DNA from: a virus
Reading direction: 5' to 3' (one strand)
DNA length: 20,421 bases
IMG/VR virus record: IMGVR_UViG_3300021425_000240
Span: 1-20,421 of that record
Shown here: positions 14,954 through 20,421 of the stretch, piece by piece
Layout: every line of letters starts with the position of its first letter
How positions within the stretch are numbered: position 1 is the stretch's first letter
Translations under genes and position numbers: made by a program
The notes under the pieces: model-generated
What the model saw: the letters and a program-made list of their open reading frames with translations, nothing else
Database searches by the model: none
Told to the model about the DNA's origin: nothing

Positions 14954-15229
14954 ATGGCAAACCCATTCATTTATGAGAACGCTCCGAATCAGTCTGGCTT
15001 GGTTATTGACATGATCGAAGTCACTGCGAGCGATAGCACTGATAATGTCGGCAGCGGCAACATTGCAATCGGCTTGTACATCGAGACGGGCGGTGATGTT
15101 GTGTTCTTAAACAAGGACGGCAACGAGCGCACTGTGACTGTTCCAGACTTCCACACTCTGACTTGTTCAGTTAAGCGTGTTAAGTCTACTGGAACCACAG
15201 CAACTGGCATTCACGCACTGGTAGTCTAA
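14954..15229 (+). CDS. Spike-base-like small protein (RCAP_Rcc01079-like)
   Basis: 91 residues with the best ribosome site in the window. An N-terminal stretch (P-F-I-Y-E-N-A-P-N-Q-S-G) leads into a single beta-rich domain: V-T-A-S-D-S-T-D-N, I-A-I-G-L-Y-I-E-T-G-G-D-V-V-F, R-T-V-T-V-P-D-F-H-T-L, V-K-R-V-K-S-T-G-T-T-A-T-G-I. This matches what I recall of the spike base proteins of the Rhodobacter gene transfer agent and many marine phages (x-P-S-D-x-T-D, then Y-V-G-x-G-G-D-V, then S-G-T-T-A-S-G-I), which anchor head spikes. It could equally be a tail-tip adaptor. The likely separate promoter and strong ribosome site suggest many copies per virion. Confidence 0.72.
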   Translation: MANPFIYENAPNQSGLVIDMIEVTASDSTDNVGSGNIAIGLYIETGGDVVFLNKDGNERTVTVPDFHTLTCSVKRVKSTGTTATGIHALVV

Positions 15230-15232
15230 GAC

Positions 15233-15550
15233 ATGGCAACGATAACTCACAAACAGGGCGACACGCTTGAGTGGGTTATTTCGCTCACTGAGGGCGGCTC
15301 TGCCGTGGATATCTCTAACTGGAGTATCCGAGCGCAGATTCGTCAGAACGACACACTGATTGCGACGTTGAGCGTGACTGTCACTAACGCGAGTGGCGGT
15401 GTATTCAGTTTAACAGCATCAAAGACGGCGACAGATAGCTGGGCTGCTGGAACGCATTCCTGCGACATTGAGTTCACTGATGACAATACGGAAGTGTTCT
15501 CTACAGAGACTTTCTCAGTGACGATCATCGAGGATATCTCGCATGATTAA
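15233..15550 (+). CDS. Small Ig-like (BppU_N-type) structural protein
   Basis: 105 residues and almost entirely beta: T-H-K-Q-G-D-T-L-E-W-V-I-S-L-T, then V-D-I-S-N-W-S-I-R-A-Q-I-R, then F-S-L-T-A-S-K-T-A-T-D-S-W-A-A-G-T-H-S-C-D-I-E-F, ending in E-T-F-S-V-T-I-I-E-D-I. This is the pattern of the Ig-like domain at the N-terminus of siphophage upper baseplate proteins, here as a free-standing gene. It resembles residues 1-120 of the gpW-like protein at 1722. It probably acts as a structural adaptor near the fibers. Its start lies 3 bases after the previous stop with little Shine-Dalgarno, so it is likely translated by coupling. Confidence 0.72.
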   Translation: MATITHKQGDTLEWVISLTEGGSAVDISNWSIRAQIRQNDTLIATLSVTVTNASGGVFSLTASKTATDSWAAGTHSCDIEFTDDNTEVFSTETFSVTIIEDISHD

Positions 15551-15734
15551 CATCACGTCGCCAACACGTACAGCGTATTCCATATCTATCGAACAAGGGC
15601 AGACAGTTTCGGGCACTCTGTCGTTCTCTTCTCGCACAGTCAGCATTGTGCCTAAAGGCGGCGAGACTGTTAGCCTGGTAGAAGCAGTAACAGTCGATGG
15701 TGCTATACAGAATCAGCCCAAGGAGTCTAACTAA
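15543..15734 (+). CDS. Small protein of unknown function between Ig-like and fiber genes
   Basis: 63 residues, start overlapping the previous gene by 8 bases, gagg upstream, stop overlapping the fiber start as TAATG. It is Ser/Thr/Val-rich with two predicted strand stretches (A-Y-S-I-S-I-E-Q-G-Q-T-V-S-G-T-L-S-F, then T-V-S-I-V) and no Cys, signal peptide or membrane segment. Not recognised. Tight coupling on both sides argues it is real and part of the adsorption apparatus. Confidence 0.7.
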   Translation: MINITSPTRTAYSISIEQGQTVSGTLSFSSRTVSIVPKGGETVSLVEAVTVDGAIQNQPKESN

Positions 15735-18514
15735 TGGCTGTCAATATCGGTATTAACATTCAGCGAAGTCCTAACCGTATCAGTCAAGAGCTTAGAGACG
15801 CTGCGGTGCTGGGCAAGTTCCCCAAGCTATTCTTAGACTTCAAAGATGAGTATTACCTAGCCAACGGCGGCAGTAAGACATTCGCTAATGCAGTCACCCA
15901 CGCCCGTGCTGGCAATGCCACTATGACTGACGGCTATGGGCCTGAGCTTGTGACTAATGGCTCATTCGACAGCGGCATAGACAACTGGACAGCAATTAAC
16001 GCGACACTTAGCCATGTCAAATTTGCAGGCAGAGATAATGTTATTTCGGTAGCAGATAATGGCGGTTTTTCACAGGCGGCACAAACCATAACCACAGTCG
16101 CAGGTAAAACCTATTTATTTTCGGTGAAAGTAAATAACAACAATATAAACGACAACGGCACTTTGCAGGTTTTTGACGGAGCGGCATCGGCTGGAAATGG
16201 TGATATTGTTGTCTACACAGATGCGGAGCCACCACAATCATCTGCTTGGCAAACTTTTGAAATTGCTTTCGTCGCAACGAGTTCAAGCACGTCAATTACG
16301 CTAGGTTCTAATTCTGCTAACACTGCTTACTTTGACAACGTAAGCGTCCGAGAGATGCCTGTCATCAAATGGGCACCGCATAATCTCTGCCGAAACAGTG
16401 AGGATGCCACTCAGTCCAACTTTTTTAAGAGCAATGTAACAGTAACGTCGGCTAGTAGTGTGACGGCACCAAACGGCACAACAGGAGTAAGTCAATATGC
16501 TTTTGCTGGCGCGGCTTCAGATAACGTCTATATCACTGATGGCGGTTCAGATATTCGTGGTGGTGTTACAGGCACCTTTGCCGTGTTTGCCAAAGCAGTA
16601 TCAAGTGCTACGACTATTAGAATGCGTATTTGGGACAACGGCACGACAGGCGCACAATATGTAGATAAGTCTGTAAGCGCAGATGATTGGACGCTGTTAA
16701 CTCACGAAGCAACAACTTCTTCAAACTCTACGACAGCCAACTTTGCAATTTACAACAATTCATCTGGTGATGCGTCTGATATTTACGTTTGGGGGTTCCA
16801 CATTTTCCGCTCTGACTTAGGCGGCATGGTAGACAACCCTGATCAGCCATCCTCAAGAGCGTCATACGTCCCTACAACGTCAGCGGCTAAGTATCTTCCA
16901 CGAATAGGCCACCACGTCTACAACGGCTCTGCATGGGTTAACGAGGGCGTACTGGCTGAGTCTGAGGCTAGGACTAATCTTTTTCATTATTCGCATGACT
17001 TTAGTAATTCTTACTGGGCTAAGTCGGAACTCACTGCCACAGCAAATGAAGGTGTTGCCCCTGATGGAACCGACACGGCTTTTAAGCTGGTTGAAAGCAG
17101 TACGTCTAGCACATCGAGACACGTCACACGCGGCGGCGGTACGTTAGCTAACTCAACCGAATACACAGCGGCGGTTTACTTAAAGAAAGGCACAAGAACA
17201 AAAGCCAAGATTAACGTATTTACTGGGGCGGCTAGTCACACGGGCAAGTACGACATTGAAAATGGCACAGTAGAGTCTAGTGCTGGCGCTGACGCGGCGA
17301 CTATTGAGGACGTTGGTAACGGTTGGTTCAGATGCAGTATCACGACAACAACTGCTTCAACTGGAAACCCTAATATTGCTTTCGGTATGTTGCCTGATGA
17401 TTATAGTGTGACATACGACGGTGACGGCTCATCTTACATTTACGCATGGGGCGCTACACTAGAGGCATCGCCAACACGCTCAAGTTATATACCGACAGTC
17501 GGAGCGGCCACAGTAACCAGAGCGGCAGAAACCTTCACTATCCCATCAGCTAACCTACCGTGGCCTACGCCGCAGTACATTGGCTCTGAGTTGGTGACTA
17601 ATGGGACGTTCGACACAGACACTACAGGCTGGACAGGAGCTTTGGGCGCTACGTTGAGCATCGTTAGTGGTGCTTTGCGGGTAACAGAGGACGGTTCAGA
17701 TGGATCTACTTCGAGAGCCTATCAAGCGATTACAACAGAAGTTGGCAAAGTTTATCGCGTCTCTGTTGATTACGTAGGCGGCACAGGAGGCTCTGGTGAA
17801 GTTTATATAAACACCAGTACTAACTTCGGCGGTGCTATTGTCTCTGATACTACGATAGTTGCTGGCACAACCTCTACGCTTTCGTTTGTGGCTACGGCAA
17901 CAACAACCTATATATTATTAGGTGCTGGCCCTGCTTCTGAGTATAACGACTACGACAACGTCAGCGTCCGCGAGATTAACCCCCTGTCTGTCTCTATCGG
18001 CATGGAAGGTAGGGTGACTTATGCTGATGACGGTGCGACGGTTTCTTCTAATGCGGCATCTGGTACTGCATTGCCGTTCAGATGGAGGGCAGGTGGTTTA
18101 AATTATATTACACACGTTTTATCAACAGAAACCACGAACGTAGGCACAATATGGTTTATGCAGGAAGACGGAGGGACGTTTGATTATGTTCTTGCTACGG
18201 ATGAATACTCCCCAGACATCCTAGTCCCATTTAACGTCGCTAGTCGCCACGGCTCTACGTTCATCAACGGCGCAGTAGACGGTGTAGCACTAACAGCCGA
18301 CACAACCCCTACGGCTCTCCCTGATCTCTCTAGCACTGACTTAGAGCTAGCCTATGACTACATGGGAACAGTCTCAGAATTCCGTGTATGGGACAAAGAC
18401 ATTACTGATGCTGGGCTTGTCGAAGCAACCAATCCTGAATTAGAGCCATCCCTGTCGTTAGAATTCTCAGGCAGCGGTACAAACAGCTACGTTATTAATG
18501 ACTGGAGTGAGTAA
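15734..18514 (+). CDS. Large modular fiber protein 1
   Basis: 926 residues, Ser/Thr/Gly-rich. Order of modules: N-terminal segment (F-P-K-L-F-L-D-F-K-D-E-Y-Y-L, then A-R-A-G-N-A-T) typical of phage spike or fiber proteins; carbohydrate-binding-like module A (71-207, E-L-V-T-N-G-S-F-D to D-N-V-S-V-R-E); module B (217-381, head-spike-fiber type); a second B copy (414-588, T-N-L-F-H-Y-S-H-D-F-S-N-S-Y-W to S-Y-I-P-T); linker with L-P-W-P-T-P-Q-Y-I-G; a second A copy (619-747); and a C-terminal concanavalin/LamG-like domain (S-R-H-G-S-T-F-I-N-G-A-V-D-G). It likely binds surface glycans of the host. No catalytic motif or peptidase chaperone is seen. The stop overlaps the next start as TAATG. Confidence 0.88.
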   Translation: MAVNIGINIQRSPNRISQELRDAAVLGKFPKLFLDFKDEYYLANGGSKTFANAVTHARAGNATMTDGYGPELVTNGSFDSGIDNWTAINATLSHVKFAGRDNVISVADNGGFSQAAQTITTVAGKTYLFSVKVNNNNINDNGTLQVFDGAASAGNGDIVVYTDAEPPQSSAWQTFEIAFVATSSSTSITLGSNSANTAYFDNVSVREMPVIKWAPHNLCRNSEDATQSNFFKSNVTVTSASSVTAPNGTTGVSQYAFAGAASDNVYITDGGSDIRGGVTGTFAVFAKAVSSATTIRMRIWDNGTTGAQYVDKSVSADDWTLLTHEATTSSNSTTANFAIYNNSSGDASDIYVWGFHIFRSDLGGMVDNPDQPSSRASYVPTTSAAKYLPRIGHHVYNGSAWVNEGVLAESEARTNLFHYSHDFSNSYWAKSELTATANEGVAPDGTDTAFKLVESSTSSTSRHVTRGGGTLANSTEYTAAVYLKKGTRTKAKINVFTGAASHTGKYDIENGTVESSAGADAATIEDVGNGWFRCSITTTTASTGNPNIAFGMLPDDYSVTYDGDGSSYIYAWGATLEASPTRSSYIPTVGAATVTRAAETFTIPSANLPWPTPQYIGSELVTNGTFDTDTTGWTGALGATLSIVSGALRVTEDGSDGSTSRAYQAITTEVGKVYRVSVDYVGGTGGSGEVYINTSTNFGGAIVSDTTIVAGTTSTLSFVATATTTYILLGAGPASEYNDYDNVSVREINPLSVSIGMEGRVTYADDGATVSSNAASGTALPFRWRAGGLNYITHVLSTETTNVGTIWFMQEDGGTFDYVLATDEYSPDILVPFNVASRHGSTFINGAVDGVALTADTTPTALPDLSSTDLELAYDYMGTVSEFRVWDKDITDAGLVEATNPELEPSLSLEFSGSGTNSYVINDWSE
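15944..16354 (+). repeat. Fiber module A, copy 1
   Basis: Codons 71-207 of fiber 1, from E-L-V-T-N-G-S-F-D to D-N-V-S-V-R-E, a CBM_4_9-like jelly-roll layout with T-T-V-A-G-K-T-Y near the middle. The same border motifs recur at 17588 and 18607. Confidence 0.85.
16382..16876 (+). repeat. Fiber module B, copy 1
   Basis: Codons 217-381 of fiber 1: N-L-C-R-N-S-E-D, then A-P-N-G-T-T-G-V, then Y-V-W-G-F-H-I, ending S-Y-V-P-T. It is the most diverged of the three B copies. Confidence 0.75.
16973..17497 (+). repeat. Fiber module B, copy 2
   Basis: Codons 414-588 of fiber 1: T-N-L-F-H-Y-S-H-D-F-S-N-S-Y-W, then A-P-D-G-T-D-T-A, V-G-N-G-W-F-R-C-S, I-Y-A-W-G-A-T-L-E-A and S-Y-I-P-T. This is the closest of the three to the family pattern I know as the phage head spike fiber domain. 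Confidence 0.82.
17588..17974 (+). repeat. Fiber module A, copy 2
   Basis: Codons 619-747 of fiber 1: E-L-V-T-N-G-T-F-D-T to D-N-V-S-V-R-E, with T-T-E-V-G-K-V-Y in the middle. At DNA level the last 20 bases (gacaacgtcagcgtccgcga, 17954-17973) differ from copy 1 at only two positions. Confidence 0.85.
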
Positions 18515-20379
18515 TGGGAACAAAGACGTATAACAACTACCAGGATTTAATTACATTCAGTCGAGCTAGTTCAGGCTATGCGCTGCGCCCTGTTACCTAT
18601 GGTAGTGAGCTTGTAACTAATGGAACTTTTGATAGTGATGTCACTAGCTGGCCTGTCAGCAGCGGCACATTCGTAACTGATAACTCTGATCCATACGAAG
18701 GCGATAATTCCGCTCTTTTAACGGCGAGCGCAGGCGCAGGGCGAGCAGTGCAAAATCTTACGACTGAAGTAGGTAAGCTCTATCATTTATCTTGCTTTGT
18801 GAAATACAACAGCGGTGACTCTGGCTCTGTCGAGATCTTTGAGGTAGTAGAAAATAATTCTAAAACACTCGTTACTAGCAGTGATACGGATTGGAGGCAA
18901 CTTAGCTATAACTTTGTTGCAACTTCTACCACAAGCCAAATACGAATTCGAGAAAGAGGAGTGAACGACAACGCTTCGTTTTTTATAGATAACGTATCCG
19001 TCAAAGAAGTCACCTTTGATGAAGTAGGCGGGAGACTAACCTTATTCGAGCATCCAAATAATATCCCGCGCATCGAGTATGCCCTGAACGATAGTAAAGA
19101 GCGTTTTGAAGGCATCGACGATCAGATATTGAAAGCAGTAGTAGGCACAGAGCCACAAGCGACAGAATTTGATGTTCTTGTGAATGGCCAAAAAATTGGC
19201 GACATTACAAACAACGGTGATGTTAGCGCGTTTGATGCGAGCCAATACCTTAGTTGGCTTACTGGTACTCTAACTAATCAAACCTACATTGATTACATCG
19301 AAGACGTTCTGAATCCCTACATCGAAGCTAATCTCGATAAATACATTCTGCCCTATCCCGAGGGTGTAGACAGGCGCGGGCTTCTTATTGAGGGAGCTAA
19401 AACCAATTTAATTGCTAATAGCGATTTCGATGCTGGTGTTTCTCAGTCTGCCGTAACAATTACACCTCGTGCATCAGAAAGCCCAGATGGTTTACAAAAC
19501 GCAACGAGTTTAAATATCACATCAAGCGGTGCTTTTGCTTACTTTACTGTCAGTGTAACTGCTGGAACTGAGTACACTTGGAGTTGGTTCGCTAAGTTGG
19601 GAACCGCCACGGCTCATGTCTACGCTGTATACGATGTGACAAATGCCGCATTTGTTTCAAGAGATCAATATACGCTCACCAACGGCGAAAACTATGGTAG
19701 AGGCTGGTATCGACACTCTGAAACATTCACTGCGCCTAGTGGATGCACAGAGGTTCGCGTTTATGCGGTAAGAGCAACAGATGACAACGGCGGTGTAGCT
19801 GGAGCGCAGGGAACGACGTTTGTCTGGGGAGGTCAGGTTGAGGCCGCTGGCTTTGCGTCATCGATAATTAGGACTACAGGAAGCTCGGCAACACGCTCTG
19901 CTGATGTTCCAACTATTAACACAAGCGAGTTTGGATTTAACGCTAAAAACTTCACAGTGCTTTGCGAATGGGACACCATTATTCCAGCTCCTGTGCAATG
20001 GGATAGCTTTAACAGAATTGTGGGTATTAGCGATGCAGGCGGCACAGAAAATGTATCTCTAATTGGTAGTCAAGGAAATGCCTCTGTTTACGGCGTAGTT
20101 TATGCAGATGGTGCGCATCAATTATCATATTTCGCATTCCAAACAGACGGCAATCCAGAAAAAACAGCTTTTAGAGTCGGTACGGATACTTTTTTGATAG
20201 CAAATGATGGAACGCTGCTAACAGAAGACACGAGCGTTAATATGCCTACCTTGCTAGATCGCATGGGTATCGGCATAAATGGCGGAAACCTAACTCAACA
20301 CCTTAATGGCTATTTAAAATCAATCAAATACTACCCACGTCGCCTGACTAACGCACAACTACAGGACATCACATCATGA
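18514..20379 (+). CDS. Large modular fiber protein 2 with dockerin-like insertion
   Basis: 621 residues and a shorter relative of fiber 1. Order: short start with I-T-F-S-R-A-S-S-G-Y; carbohydrate-binding-like module A (32-165); linker E-V-G-G-R-L, then N-N-I-P-R-I-E-Y; an inserted segment (190-283) with a dockerin-like calcium loop D230-I-T-N-N-G-D-V-S-A-F-D241 and following helix; then R-R-G-L-L-I-E-G-A-K-T-N-L, the usual lead-in to module B (297-455); then R-S-A-D-V and a C-terminal concanavalin/LamG-like domain (D-R-M-G-I-G-I-N-G-G, then S-I-K-Y-Y-P-R-R-L-T-N-A-Q-L). It likely acts in glycan or surface binding beside fiber 1. The stop overlaps the following start (ATGA). Confidence 0.87.
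   Translation: MGTKTYNNYQDLITFSRASSGYALRPVTYGSELVTNGTFDSDVTSWPVSSGTFVTDNSDPYEGDNSALLTASAGAGRAVQNLTTEVGKLYHLSCFVKYNSGDSGSVEIFEVVENNSKTLVTSSDTDWRQLSYNFVATSTTSQIRIRERGVNDNASFFIDNVSVKEVTFDEVGGRLTLFEHPNNIPRIEYALNDSKERFEGIDDQILKAVVGTEPQATEFDVLVNGQKIGDITNNGDVSAFDASQYLSWLTGTLTNQTYIDYIEDVLNPYIEANLDKYILPYPEGVDRRGLLIEGAKTNLIANSDFDAGVSQSAVTITPRASESPDGLQNATSLNITSSGAFAYFTVSVTAGTEYTWSWFAKLGTATAHVYAVYDVTNAAFVSRDQYTLTNGENYGRGWYRHSETFTAPSGCTEVRVYAVRATDDNGGVAGAQGTTFVWGGQVEAAGFASSIIRTTGSSATRSADVPTINTSEFGFNAKNFTVLCEWDTIIPAPVQWDSFNRIVGISDAGGTENVSLIGSQGNASVYGVVYADGAHQLSYFAFQTDGNPEKTAFRVGTDTFLIANDGTLLTEDTSVNMPTLLDRMGIGINGGNLTQHLNGYLKSIKYYPRRLTNAQLQDITS
18607..19008 (+). repeat. Fiber module A, copy 3
   Basis: Codons 32-165 of fiber 2: E-L-V-T-N-G-T-F-D-S to D-N-V-S-V-K-E, with T-T-E-V-G-K-L-Y in the middle. 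It is closer to copy 2 than to copy 1 at the centre motif. Confidence 0.83.
19402..19878 (+). repeat. Fiber module B, copy 3
   Basis: Codons 297-455 of fiber 2: T-N-L-I-A-N-S-D-F-D, then S-P-D-G-L-Q-N-A, G-R-G-W-Y-R-H-S, F-V-W-G-G-Q-V-E-A and S-S-I-I-R-T-T. Confidence 0.78.
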
Positions 20380-20421
20380 CAGAAGAAGTAATCGAAGAAG
20401 TAATCGACGCGCCAAAGGTAG
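20376..20421 (+). CDS. Start of a further gene, cut by the window end
   Basis: ATG overlaps the fiber 2 stop as ATGA, the same coupling used throughout the operon. Fifteen codons are visible and read M-T-E-E-V-I-E-E-V-I-D-A-P-K-V, acidic, with a perfect 12-base tandem repeat (gaagaagtaatc at 20382-20393 and 20394-20405). Too little remains to name it. Confidence 0.6.
   Translation, partial: MTEEVIEEVIDAPKV

Noticed and set aside
15233-20379. Diversity-generating retroelement acting on the fiber genes
   Set aside because: I saw no reverse transcriptase and no template/variable repeat pair with A-specific changes. The repeats are diverged domain copies at all positions.
1-20421. CRISPR array, tRNA, insertion sequence, attachment or cos site
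   Set aside because: I saw no regularly spaced repeats, cloverleaf-like segments, transposase frames or integrase. The cos or pac site would be expected near the small terminase gene, outside the window.

Overview
The window is a contiguous stretch of the late (virion structure) region of a lambda-like tailed phage or prophage with a non-contractile tail. Every gene I can support lies on the plus strand. Genes are packed with 1-4 base stop/start overlaps (TAATG, TGATG, ATGA), and no gene-free stretch exceeds about 50 bases. I see no host genes, integrase, tRNA, insertion sequence or CRISPR array. The host cannot be named from sequence alone. The spike-base-like protein, the modular fibers and the small mobile GTTDFTAIGA-type module are things I associate with marine phages of Proteobacteria, but that is inference.

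Left part (1-8587), packaging, head and connector: GpA-type large terminase (its 5' end lies outside the window), a gpW-like head-tail joining protein with an extra N-terminal domain, and a lambda gpB-type portal. Next is a 908-residue fusion of three accessory domains, a prohead protease and the major capsid protein. A textbook terminator follows. Then come a 72-residue protein with an AT-hook motif, a gpFII-like head-tail attachment protein, a gpU-like tail terminator, a small Lys/Ala-rich protein, the tail tube protein, and a tail assembly chaperone pair joined by a -1 frameshift at GGGAAAC. The order closely follows lambda A-W-B-C-Nu3-E-FI-FII-U-V-G-GT-H.

Middle (8584-14723), tail shaft and tip: tape measure protein, two small tail-tip proteins in the lambda M and L positions, a GNAT-type acetyltransferase lodged inside the tip operon, and a tip attachment protein J homologue with two fibronectin III domains. 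Base composition drops towards A+T in the last third of the J-like gene and stays lower to the right end, which suggests an exchangeable host-recognition cassette.

Right part (14720-20421), adsorption cassette: a small tail-assembly-chaperone-like protein, an extended -10 promoter with a perfect Shine-Dalgarno, a spike-base-like protein, an Ig-like small protein, an unrecognised small protein, and two large fiber proteins. The fibers are built from the same two repeated modules, and the second carries an inserted dockerin-like calcium-binding segment. A further gene starts at 20376 and runs off the window.

The most interesting points are the five-module protease-capsid fusion with a strong internal ribosome binding site in front of the capsid part, the frameshift gene, the gpW fusion, the inserted modules in the J-like protein and second fiber, and the possibility that the right-hand cassette encodes capsid spikes as well as or instead of tail fibers.
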